From positions 1 through 48,190 of the forward strand of contig NZ_BCWB01000027.1 of assembly GCF_001592045.1 (NCBI RefSeq): a stretch of 48,190 nt of DNA, read 5' to 3'. Source of the DNA: Thermobifida fusca NBRC 14071 = JCM 3263 (lineage in GTDB: Bacteria; Actinomycetota; Actinomycetes; Streptosporangiales; Streptosporangiaceae). Below are positions 25,021 through 32,965 of this stretch, piece after piece; positions within the stretch are counted from its first letter, which is position 1, and every line of letters starts with the position of its first letter. The translations under genes were made by a program, and so were the position numbers. The notes below the pieces were generated by a model. That model saw nothing but the letters and a program-made list of their open reading frames with translations, had not been told where the DNA came from and searched no databases.

Positions 25021-27864
25021 GATCTATCCCCACGTGCGTGGGGCTCACCTCCTGATCATCGTCCTATCCCTCCATTATCGAAACCGGTCCATCCCCACGT
25101 GCGTGGGGCTCACCGGCGGTGGAGGGGGGTAGGGGGTTTTCTCCCGGTCCATCCCCACGTGCGTGGGGCTCACTCATCGATGACGTACACCACGGAGCTG
25201 GAGGCGGTCCATCCCCACGTGCGTGGGGCTCACGAAGGCAGCCGCGTTCCGACTGGAGAGTGTGGCCGGTCCATCCCCACGTGCGTGGGGCTCACAGTTC
25301 TGCCAGTGTGGCCATTCAGCATCCCTCCGGTCCATCCCCACGTGCGTGGGGCTCACCGGTGCCCGCCGTCTGGTGCGGCGGGCTCTGTGCGGTCCATCCC
25401 CACGTGCGTGGGGCTCACCCTGTCGCGGACGCCCCCGCGGCAGGGCCCTTCGGTCCATCCCCACGTGCGTGGGGCTCACCAGATCAGGAGCTGACGATGG
25501 TGTCCCTGCCTCGGTCCATCCCCACGTGCGTGGGGCTCACCAACGGAGAAAGCCCCCAGACGAGTCTGAGGGCGGTCCATCCCCACGTGCGTGGGGCTCA
25601 CTTCCCCTGATCGTGACGACGGTAGCCCAGAACCGGTCCATCCCCACGTGCGTGGGGCTCACACGGTCGGGAAGCAGCGGAAATCGCTGGTCGGCGGTCC
25701 ATCCCCACGTGCGTGGGGCTCACCTGTGTGTCCAGGTCTGCCAGTGGCAGGAGCACGGTCCATCCCCACGTGCGTGGGGCTCACGTACATCACTGAAGCT
25801 GACCGTGAAGTGTCACCGGTCCATCCCCACGTGCGTGGGGCTCACCCCCAGGCCGCGACGCAGCGGGGTGGCACCGTTGGTCCATCCCCACGTGCGTGGG
25901 GCTCACATCTACAGTCAGGGCTCCTCGTCGTCGTGGGCGGGTCCATCCCCACGTGCGTGGGGCTCACAGCTCCAAGAAATCATCAAGCTGGTCGGGGTTC
26001 GGTCCATCCCCACGTGCGTGGGGCTCACGAATCCGCGTCCCAGCGGCTCGTGGGGCACGTCCGGTCCATCCCCACGTGCGTGGGGCTCACACGAACCCCA
26101 GCCCTGCTACATCGAAGTCGACCGGTCCATCCCCACGTGCGTGGGGCTCACTGCGTGGGGTTGATGAGCATGAACCTAGCGGCGCGGTCCATCCCCACGT
26201 GCGTGGGGCTCACGGCCGCTAATCCGGGAAGCTGCAGGCCGGGAACGGTCCATCCCCACGTGCGTGGGGCTCACGTACATCACTGAAGCTGACCGTGAAG
26301 TGTCACCGGTCCATCCCCACGTGCGTGGGGCTCACGGTCTAACGTCGCCCTGGACAGGTCGATGAGGTCGGTCCATCCCCACGTGCGTGGGGCTCACGCG
26401 CTCTCGTCGACGTCGTTGGTGGTCGCGCTCGGTCCATCCCCACGTGCGTGGGGCTCACGAACTCGTCCGCAGCCCCGCCTACGGGTGCGGCGGTCCATCC
26501 CCACGTGCGTGGGGCTCACGACGACATCGAACTCGTCGACGCCCGCTCCTACGGTCCATCCCCACGTGCGTGGGGCTCACAGTCGGCGGAACGCTCGTGC
26601 GCCTCAGCGATGCGGTCCATCCCCACGTGCGTGGGGCTCACAGTTCTGCCAGTGTGGCCATTCAGCATCCCTCCGGTCCATCCCCACGTGCGTGGGGCTC
26701 ACTATCCATACGCCGCGGACGCTGCCCGGGTCTTCGGTCCATCCCCACGTGCGTGGGGCTCACCGGCGGGGATTGGGATGTGTAGCCGGGCGGGTGCGGT
26801 CCATCCCCACGTGCGTGGGGCTCACTGGGTGATCGGAGGTCGACCGGGTGGGCGTGCCGGTCCATCCCCACGTGCGTGGGGCTCACATCGACCGCGTTAA
26901 GACCAAGCGCGGTCAGGCACGGTCCATCCCCACGTGCGCGGGGCTCACGGGTCGCCCGAGACCGGCCGACCGCCGAGGAGGCGGTCCATCCCCACGTGCG
27001 TGGGGCTCACATTCGGCGTGGCCGTTCGACCGCCGCAGTGGCAGGTCCATCCCCACGTGCGTGGGGCTCACGTCGGCCTGGAACTGCTCGACCGCGGCAA
27101 CAGTCGGTCCATCCCCACGTGCGTGGGGCTCACCTGATGACAACCCGGATCATTAGTGCAGGCTCCGGTCCATCCCCACGTGCGTGGGGCTCACCGCCTG
27201 CCCACCTATGCCGCGCTAGCGGCCGAGGGTCCATCCCCACGTGCGTGGGGCTCACTTCCCCTGATCGTGACGACGGTAGCCCAGAACCGGTCCATCCCCA
27301 CGTGCATGGGGCTCACACGGTCGGGAAGCAGCGGAAATCGCTGGTCGGCGGTCCATCCCCACGTGCGTGGGGCTCACCCAGTCCGAGAGTTCGTCTGCCA
27401 GTTCGACGACGGTCCATCCCCACGTGCGTGGGGCTCACCTCCGCGGAGAACGCTCCCTCCACTCCTCGTCCGGTCCATCCCCACGTGCGTGGGGCTCACA
27501 GCTGACAGCCCTCGTTGACCTGGTCGCCGAGCGGTCCATCCCCACGTGCGTGGGGCTCACCGCACCTCCCCTCCTCGCACCAGATGGTCAGGAGGTCCAT
27601 CCCCACGTGCGTGGGGCTCACTGGTCCCGCCGCAGGAGAACCCGGTTCGGATCGGTCCATCCCCACGTGCGTGGGGCTCACACGATAGTGTGACACAGAA
27701 CACACTGTTCTAGCGGTCCATCCCCACGTGCGTGGGGCTCACGTGCCCTAGCTCTACCCTCCGAAACGGAGATCCGGTCCATCCCCACGTGCGTGGGACT
27801 CACCCACACCACGCACCGGCTGTACCGGGGGACCTCGGTCCATCCCCACGTGCGTGGGACTCAC
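25021..27864 (-). CRISPR. Type I-E-like CRISPR array, 47 repeats
   Basis: I count 47 repeats of 28 bases and 46 spacers, mostly 33 bases (32-34; the leftmost 37). The plus-strand repeat has the core CCCCACGTGCGTGGGG and ends GGGGCTCAC; on the minus strand it starts GTGAGCCCC and ends GGGGATGGACC, the type I-E orientation with a CCCCACG/CGTGGGG hairpin. Transcription is therefore inferred on the minus strand, with the leader after 27864. This agrees with the degenerate terminal repeat at 25021-25048 (starts GATCTATCC) being the distal end. Variants: repeats 46 and 47 share GGGACTCAC, repeat 32 has GTGCGCGGG and repeat 38 GTGCATGGG. Four spacers occur twice. No cas gene is present in this window. 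Confidence 0.97.
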
Positions 27865-28124
27865 AGAAGCTGACCTGCAACTTTGCGAGGCGTTATCTCC
27901 TCGTTACCAAAGGCGTGGACAACTTCGTCGCACAAGACACTCTAGACCGTTTTCCAGAAATCTGAGTCAGAACTAGAACCCAATTAATCACCGTCGCCAT
28001 ACGCGGAATGCCTGGCGGTCCCTGCGTGGCCATGACGAGCTTTCTTCTTGCGCGACGGATGACGGTTGATGGCACCACGCCCACGGGGCTCAGGGGAAGT
28101 GCTGTAGCTGGCCTCAATACAGCA
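27865..28124 (-). promoter_or_regulatory. Probable CRISPR leader region
   Basis: Non-coding sequence adjoining the leader-proximal repeat, more AT-rich than the chromosome average (27865-28000). It should contain the array promoter and integration signals, but I cannot name a -35/-10 pair with confidence. The assignment rests on repeat orientation and repeat variants. Confidence 0.5.
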
Positions 28125-28158
28125 AGACGCCCGGGGCCGTACCGGCTCCCGGGCGTCT
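28125..28158 (-). terminator. Displaced tRNA-Val terminator
   Basis: Perfect 11-bp stem AGACGCCCGGG / CCCGGGCGTCT just beyond the tRNA 3'-end fragment. It is the original chromosomal terminator of the tRNA-Val gene, now separated from it by the element. Confidence 0.7.
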
Positions 28159-28174
28159 CCGAGTGCGTATCGAC

Positions 28175-28219
28175 GTGGGCGCGAGAGGACTCGAACCTCC
28201 GACCGCCCGCTTGTAAGGC
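28175..28219 (-). other. Attachment site at left end (tRNA-Val 3' fragment)
   Basis: 45 bases identical to 38311-38355: the T arm, variable loop, 3' acceptor strand and 3' side of the anticodon arm of tRNA-Val. Identity stops abruptly after GTAAGGC, so this copy is only the 3' portion. Together the two copies bracket the integrative element as direct repeats. Confidence 0.93.
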
Positions 28220-28301
28220 AAAGGCATCACTAGTTCGAACCATGGCTAACCTGGGCTAATACGAAAAGACGCCCGTTTTCGGCCGGGGACAAGCCGTGGC
28301 C

Positions 28302-28322
28302 GTTGCTGTCACGGTTGCTGTC
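28302..28322. repeat. Paired GTTGCTGTC repeats near left attachment site
   Basis: GTTGCTGTC at 28302-28310 and 28314-28322, a tandem pair 12 bases apart. A matching tandem pair lies at the other end of the element (38228-38236 and 38239-38247). Candidate arm-type binding sites for integrase or excisionase; inference from position and symmetry. Confidence 0.5.
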
Positions 28323-28438
28323 CCTTTCTCCCCCTTCTCACCTCACAGACGGCAGGGAACAGCAACCACTGACCACGGTCCGCTGTCGGGTCCCCTTCGG
28401 CTTCGGCCTCCCCCGTTCCAACGGCGGGCGCCCACGGC

Positions 28439-28725
28439 TCTCGGTCCGTGGCGCTCGATCGCGCCGGAGCGCTCAGCCACAGACAGGCAGGGTCGCGCGA
28501 TCGAGTGCCACGGGAACCGAGAACGCCATCAACCACAGGCGAGACCACGGGCCAGGGGCCAGATTCCGCCAGTTTGCGCGATGTCTCGTTGCTTTGGCCT
28601 GTGCTGTGGTGGGATACCGATCAATGCAGCTCGGCCTTGTGACGGTGTGGCTGTGGCTCGGGACCGGGCGACAGCCCGCAGCCCGAGCCACAGCCACACC
28701 CTGCGACGGCGCGCAGCGCCGTCGC
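28439..28725. repeat. Cluster of three large inverted repeats in element non-coding DNA
   Basis: First dyad: about 25 bases at 28439-28464 pair with 28495-28521 around CTCGATCGCG with two mismatches and a two-base gap. Second: a perfect 19-bp stem GGTGTGGCTGTGGCTCGGG (28644-28662) / 28682-28700 with a 19-base loop. Third: a perfect 10-bp stem GCGACGGCGC (28703-28712) / 28716-28725 with a 3-base loop. The whole 28220-28774 stretch is otherwise gene-free. Candidate roles are a transfer (clt-like) or replication locus, or the regulatory region of the cargo gene. Confidence 0.6.
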
Positions 28726-28774
28726 CTTGATCCCATAAAGCCCAATTCGGCAACCAGAATTATCCGGAGAGAAA

Positions 28775-29770
28775 GTGGAACGTATTGAATTTATCGTAAC
28801 TCAACTCGAAGAAGCAAAAAGAATGATAGACCTCGGAGGAATTCCTCGCTTCAGATTGGCATTTTTGCTACTAGACAATGTTGTAGAACTCTCCATGAGA
28901 AGAATAATAAAGGAAAATCTATTGATTAATAATCATACAAATCTTAAATCCATCAAATTTTGGGAACAGATGCTAGACATCTCCAGTGAAAATTTAGACC
29001 AGGAAAGAATTCGGAAAACTTTAGAAAGTCTAAAAAATGAGACCGTACCTCCTAAAAAAGTACAGCGAATAGAAAGTCATTTCGACGAGAAGGCCCATTT
29101 TCTGGCACAGAGGGGCGTAATTAGCCACCCTCTTGCCAGAACAATAACGAAGATGCATTCGTACAGAAATGAAGTTTACCATCGGGACAACATTCGCCAT
29201 GAATCAATTAAGCCAGCAACTACCATTCTATTTGATGTCGCTTGTCTTCTTTTTTCTAAAGTAAGGCAACAATTTGTTGTTTGGCCACTTTCTGATTCTC
29301 TAAGAGAGATTTGCGACCGCTACGGAGTCAAGTATGAAATGTTCTCCCCCTTGGATGTTTGTGATACCGTTGCAAGAGAACTCAGAAGACAGCTTGACCT
29401 CAACGAGGAAACCTTAAAACTTGCCCTGATCGAACACCTGAAGTCACGAATACAGCATATTGAGGAAAATCTGGACTTCCTTATTTCTTGTCTCCCCATC
29501 GTGGACAACCGGGAGGAGATGCTGAAGCTAGTTCAGTTTGACAGATACTCAGAAGAGATAGAATTGGAGAATGTCCTAAGCTTGAAGTTTCGATACAGAG
29601 AAAAAGACCTTATCAGATGGAGAAAAAGAGCAGAAGACATCCGAAAAGAGGAAGAAAGGTATAGGATATTTTCGCGCTTTGCGGACATTGAAGACGAGCT
29701 CGAACCCCTCGAAAACATCGTCCAAAAGAATGTCTCCGAGACGGAGAAGCACATCAACTTTCGAGACTAG
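28775..29770 (+). CDS. AT-rich cargo gene, protein with HEPN-like Rx4H motif
   Basis: GTG at 28775 follows GGAGAG; 331 residues. The gene is strikingly AT-rich and uses codons (AAA, ATA, AGA, TTA) rare in every flanking core gene, a sign of recent transfer. The protein is highly charged and mostly helical. Residues 128-137 read HSYRNEVYHR; R131-N132-(3)-H136 fits the Rx4H catalytic signature, with a polar residue after Arg, of HEPN ribonucleases found in abortive-infection and toxin systems. The C-terminal third (about 270-331) is a charged probable coiled coil. No named family is recognised. It lies 26 bases before the XRE regulator in the same orientation, suggesting an effector-regulator pair. 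Nuclease activity is inference only. Confidence 0.8.
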   Translation: MERIEFIVTQLEEAKRMIDLGGIPRFRLAFLLLDNVVELSMRRIIKENLLINNHTNLKSIKFWEQMLDISSENLDQERIRKTLESLKNETVPPKKVQRIESHFDEKAHFLAQRGVISHPLARTITKMHSYRNEVYHRDNIRHESIKPATTILFDVACLLFSKVRQQFVVWPLSDSLREICDRYGVKYEMFSPLDVCDTVARELRRQLDLNEETLKLALIEHLKSRIQHIEENLDFLISCLPIVDNREEMLKLVQFDRYSEEIELENVLSLKFRYREKDLIRWRKRAEDIRKEEERYRIFSRFADIEDELEPLENIVQKNVSETEKHINFRD

Positions 29771-29796
29771 ACCCTGTAAATAAAATAAGAACTCCC

Positions 29797-30594
29797 ATGT
29801 CCTCCAACTATCTACAAGAACTCGGCACAAAATTGAGTCAAGCCAGAAAGAAGTCTGGCTTGTCCACCAGAGAGCTGGCAAACATCTCACACACAAACCA
29901 ATCTACCATCTCACGGATAGAAAACGGCCAGCGCATAAAGTCAACCGAGACAATAAAAAAGATCATTACAGCCCTACCGATATCCACAGAAGAGACAGAG
30001 CACCTCATTTCCGAGACTTTGAAAGCTTATGCAACGAGAACCAAGGAAAGGAGGATAGATGCTGGTTTTTCATTGAAACCGGATGCGGTTCGTCGGTTGG
30101 AGCGGTCGGCCTCTTCAGTGGCTGGTTTTCAGTCGGCGGTGATTCCTCGGCTGTTGCGGACCGGAAACTACGCCAAGGCTGCGAGGACTCGGGACCTCGG
30201 CGTCTCCGGCGTGCTCGATGACGAGACTCGGTCGTTCCGGTTCGTGGTGTCCGAGGGGGCGTTGCGGACCTGGCCGGGGGACGGTTCGGTGATGCTGGCC
30301 CAACTCGACTACGTGGCAGCGGTGTCAGAGCGGCCGAACGTATGGGTCGGGGTGGTGCCCTGGTCAGCTCGGCTGGATGTGGTGCCTCCGCACGGGTTCA
30401 CGGTGTACGGGGATGAGGCGGTGTCGGTGGAGACCTTCACGGCTGAAGTGACCATCACCGATCCGGACGACGTGGCGGCCTACCGCGACGCCTTCGCCTC
30501 GGTGGAGCAGGCGGCCGTGTCCGGGGAGGAGGCACGGGAGTTGATCGCGACTGTCCGGGCAGACTTCGCGCGGCTCCTCGGCCAATCCAACTGA
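29797..30594 (+). CDS. XRE-family regulator with DUF5753 (Scr1-like), mosaic composition
   Basis: 265 residues from ATG. Residues about 8-66 are a classical XRE helix-turn-helix (LGTKLSQARKKSGLSTREL, NQSTISRIENGQR). Residues about 90-262 are DUF5753, marked by FQSAVIPRLLRTGNYAKAA and later YVAAVSERPNVWVGVVPW. DUF5753 proteins are common actinobacterial regulators, some called Scr1 antitoxin-like. The base composition changes sharply at about 30060: the HTH half is as AT-rich as the gene before it, the DUF5753 half is ordinary GC-rich sequence, yet the frame is continuous. This points to an in-frame recombination joint inside the gene. The ribosome site is weak, so coupling to the upstream gene is possible. 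Confidence 0.88.
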   Translation: MSSNYLQELGTKLSQARKKSGLSTRELANISHTNQSTISRIENGQRIKSTETIKKIITALPISTEETEHLISETLKAYATRTKERRIDAGFSLKPDAVRRLERSASSVAGFQSAVIPRLLRTGNYAKAARTRDLGVSGVLDDETRSFRFVVSEGALRTWPGDGSVMLAQLDYVAAVSERPNVWVGVVPWSARLDVVPPHGFTVYGDEAVSVETFTAEVTITDPDDVAAYRDAFASVEQAAVSGEEARELIATVRADFARLLGQSN

Positions 30595-30651
30595 TTCATT
30601 GATTTCGTTGAATCATTGCTCTGTCTTGGCTTACGCTCCCAACGTCAAGGT

Positions 30652-30667
30652 GTATAGCCCTCTAGAC
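30652..30667 (-). promoter_or_regulatory. GTCTAG-type 16-bp dyad, site 1
   Basis: On the minus strand GTCTAGAGGGCTATAC, immediately upstream of the HATPase gene. It is the weakest of five similar sites and has A in place of one G. Confidence 0.5.
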
Positions 30668-30680
30668 GGCGGTGGTTGCG

Positions 30681-31082
30681 GTGCCTCGACAGTGGTCACG
30701 CATGTTTCGCGCGTTCCCGCACCAGGTGCGGGACGCTCGCGAGTTCGCCCGGGCGGTCCTGGGTGATCATCCGTTGGTCGATCAGGTGGAACTCGTCGTC
30801 AGTGAACTGGCGACCAACTCGGTGAAGCACTCCAAGAGTGCGGAGTTTTGCTCCTCCTTCATCGTCGGCCTGAAGGTGGCCGACTGGGGTGTTCGCGTGG
30901 TCGTGGCCGACCTGGGCTCGCGTACCCCGATCACCCCTCACCCGGGGATGCCGTCGCCCGATGAGGAGCATGGTCGGGGTCTGGCAATCGTGGCCGCGCT
31001 GACCAAGCAGTGGGGACGCGACACACTCCCGGGAGGACAGCGCTTCTGGGCCGAACTGGCCACTGATCCCCCCTCGTCGTGA
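30681..31082 (+). CDS. HATPase-domain protein (RsbW/SpoIIAB-like)
   Basis: Start uncertain: GTG 30672, GTG 30681 or ATG 30702; 133 residues from 30681. A single GHKL ATPase domain is seen: the N-box in ELVVSELATNSVKHSK with the Mg-binding Asn, VVADLGSRTP as the D-box, and EHGRGLAIVAALTKQWG as the G-box. Close relatives are serine kinases that phosphorylate anti-sigma antagonists, or orphan actinobacterial copies of unproven activity. A PP2C-like gene two genes downstream makes a partner-switching role attractive. An operator-like dyad precedes the gene. Confidence 0.87.
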   Translation: MPRQWSRMFRAFPHQVRDAREFARAVLGDHPLVDQVELVVSELATNSVKHSKSAEFCSSFIVGLKVADWGVRVVVADLGSRTPITPHPGMPSPDEEHGRGLAIVAALTKQWGRDTLPGGQRFWAELATDPPSS

Positions 31083-31161
31083 GCGGTATGCGGATGCCGC
31101 GGCGGCGCAGACGCTTCCGGGCAGTTAGTTCCTCCTCTGGTGAACTCCTCGACCCTGCTTT

Positions 31162-31177
31162 GTCTAGGGGACTACAC
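31162..31177 (+). promoter_or_regulatory. GTCTAG-type 16-bp dyad, site 2
   Basis: GTCTAGGGGACTACAC, in the 143-base gap between the HATPase and HTH genes, 49 bases upstream of the GTG at 31226. It supports a promoter here rather than one transcript. Confidence 0.6.
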
Positions 31178-31225
31178 TCGCAAGCGCTGTTCATGCTGCT
31201 TGCTGTGGCGGAGAGGAGGGGGCGC

Positions 31226-32068
31226 GTGCCAAGCGAGTACGAGCGCATCGCAGCGATCGATGACCCGTTCGCTCTGCTCCGGGCGGCCACCGAACGTCTC
31301 GCCGAAGCACAGCAGGAAGTGACCGACCTGGCCCGGCTGCGCCGTCGCGTGATTCAGGACCTGCACGCTCAAGGGCTGTCGTATGCCCAGATCGCCAAGC
31401 AAGCCGGGCTGAGCCGTGGACGTATCCACCAGATCCGCCACACCGGCCCGGCACCCGAAGGGGAGTTTTTCGGCTCGGGCACGGTCACGGTCGTCACCCC
31501 GCTGCGCCACGACCCGGAGAAGAACCGGGCCGTGGTGTCGCTGGAAGACCTCAACACCGGCAAGCGGCTGGAAGAACTGGCGCGCAACCTCGAACTGACC
31601 GTCAAAGACGACCATGTCTCGGTCTCCGGAGAGGTCGACCTGAACCGCTCGGGCCTGGTGGTGGTGTGCGGACCTCGGATGAGCCGGGCCATACGGGAGC
31701 TGTACGACACCGACCCGGTGCTCCGTTGGGAGCGCGAAGACGGCGGACCGTGGCGCATCCGGGACACCCGAACCGGCGAAGTCCACTATGCGGGCTCCGA
31801 CCAGAACCCGCCCAAACCCAGTGACATCGCCTATCTGGGACGGCTTTCCCGCCCCGACGGCAAGGGGTCGGTGCTAGTGATCGCGGGCGTGCACCCGGTG
31901 GGCTCACTCGGCGTGGCCCACCTGCTGTCCACCGACATCGCCACACTGTGGGGTCAGGTGGGAACGGACAACTTCTCGGTCCTGGTCCGTACCGAGTACG
32001 ACCCCACCACCAACGAACCGACTAGGACCGAGTTGGCCACACCGCTGTACCGCCACGACCGGGAGTAG
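31226..32068 (+). CDS. HTH (sigma-70 region 4-like) protein with uncharacterised C-terminal domain
   Basis: GTG at 31226 is chosen for the strong site GAGAGGAGGGGG just upstream; the frame stays open to 31079 but that stretch contains the operator and looks non-coding. 280 residues. An N-terminal helical part is followed by a helix-turn-helix at about 50-71 (GLSYAQIAKQAGLSRGRIHQI). From about residue 150 there is an alpha/beta domain (VVVCGPRMSRAIRELYDTDP, AYLGRLSRPDGKGSVLVIAGVHPVGSLG in parts) that resembles a ligand-sensing or nucleotide-binding fold without a motif I can name. It is three bases from the PP2C-like gene, so the two are surely co-transcribed. Probable regulator responding to a signal handled by the phosphatase. 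Confidence 0.82.
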   Translation: MPSEYERIAAIDDPFALLRAATERLAEAQQEVTDLARLRRRVIQDLHAQGLSYAQIAKQAGLSRGRIHQIRHTGPAPEGEFFGSGTVTVVTPLRHDPEKNRAVVSLEDLNTGKRLEELARNLELTVKDDHVSVSGEVDLNRSGLVVVCGPRMSRAIRELYDTDPVLRWEREDGGPWRIRDTRTGEVHYAGSDQNPPKPSDIAYLGRLSRPDGKGSVLVIAGVHPVGSLGVAHLLSTDIATLWGQVGTDNFSVLVRTEYDPTTNEPTRTELATPLYRHDRE

Positions 32069-32071
32069 CCC

Positions 32072-32875
32072 GTGCCGTTCCGTCTCGCCACCGACCCGGC
32101 GCACACCGACCGGGTCAACGAGGATTTTGCGGCGGTGGGCGCGGATGTGGCGGTGCTGCTGGACGGGGCCGGCACCCCTGCGGGTTTTGAGTCGGGGTGT
32201 GTGCACGGGGTGGCCTGGTACACCCGCAGGCTCGGCGGCCTGCTGCTCGCCGAGGCCACCCCGGACCGCACGCTCGCCGACGCGTTGGCCTCGGCGATCG
32301 ACACGGCCGCTGCACTGCACGGCCCCGCCTGTGACCTGGCCGATCCGAACACGCCCTCGGCCACTGTGGCCGCCGTGCGCTTCACCCCGGACAGGCTGGA
32401 CTATCTCGTGCTGGCCGACTCGGTGCTCGTGGTGGACCTGGTCGACTCCGATCCGCTGGTGGTCACCGACGACCGGATCAACGCCGCAGAGCAGGAGGTC
32501 CGGCGCCTGCACCCGGCGGGGGAGAAGCTGACGCGCCGCGAGTTCGATGCGGGGCTGGCCCAGTACCGCAACGTTCCCGGCGGCTTCTGGACGGCAGGAG
32601 CCGACCCCCGCGCCGCCGGGGAGGCGCTCACCGGGAGTGTGCCGCTGGCCGGGGTGGCCGGGCTGGCCCTGCTCACCGACGGGGCCAGCCGACTGGTCGA
32701 CACCTTCGGCCTGCTCGACTGGCGCGCCCTGCTCGACCTGCTGCACACCCAAGGACCGCAAGCACTCATCGCCCGGGTGCGCGACGCCGAACGCGCAGAC
32801 CCCGACGGTCGGCGCTGGCCGCGCTCCAAACGCCACGACGACGCCACCGTCATCACCTGGCGACCGGCCAACTGA
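32072..32875 (+). CDS. PP2C-like protein phosphatase
   Basis: GTG at 32072 directly follows the HTH stop; 267 residues. The PP2C metal-binding framework is present in order: VNEDF (15-19), LLDGAG (29-34), LVLADSVLVVD, LALLTDGASRLVD and KRHDDATVITW with Asp256-Asp257 near the end. This matches the Mn/Mg-dependent serine/threonine phosphatase fold, although the family's first Arg is not obvious. In partner switching such enzymes reverse phosphorylation by HATPase kinases, one of which is encoded 1 kb upstream. The substrate is unknown. Confidence 0.85.
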   Translation: MPFRLATDPAHTDRVNEDFAAVGADVAVLLDGAGTPAGFESGCVHGVAWYTRRLGGLLLAEATPDRTLADALASAIDTAAALHGPACDLADPNTPSATVAAVRFTPDRLDYLVLADSVLVVDLVDSDPLVVTDDRINAAEQEVRRLHPAGEKLTRREFDAGLAQYRNVPGGFWTAGADPRAAGEALTGSVPLAGVAGLALLTDGASRLVDTFGLLDWRALLDLLHTQGPQALIARVRDAERADPDGRRWPRSKRHDDATVITWRPAN

Positions 32876-32889
32876 ATACCCCCCTAGAC
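32874..32889 (-). promoter_or_regulatory. GTCTAG-type 16-bp dyad, site 3
   Basis: On the minus strand GTCTAGGGGGGTATTC, overlapping the end of the PP2C-like gene. First of three sites clustered before the Pra-like gene. Confidence 0.6.
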
Positions 32890-32918
32890 AATCGTTCGGG
32901 CTTCTTGTTGCCGTCTCT

Positions 32919-32934
32919 GTCAACCCCCCTAGAC
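32919..32934 (-). promoter_or_regulatory. GTCTAG-type 16-bp dyad, site 4
   Basis: On the minus strand GTCTAGGGGGGTTGAC, 45 bases from site 3 in the same orientation. GTC and GAC ends make it an interrupted palindrome. Confidence 0.65.
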
Positions 32935-32965
32935 ATCCCTTGTTCCGGGGCGCACGCCCTGTGTC

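Noticed and set aside
25119-27965. Several overlapping reading frames through the CRISPR array encoding repeated VHPHVRGAH, PSPRAWGS or RSIPTCVGL units
   Set aside because: They arise because the repeat has no stop in several frames and most unit lengths are near 61 bases; no ribosome sites and no real protein.
28175-28250. Second tRNA-Val gene
   Set aside because: Only the 3' 45 bases match; the 5' half does not fold, so it is the left attachment site.
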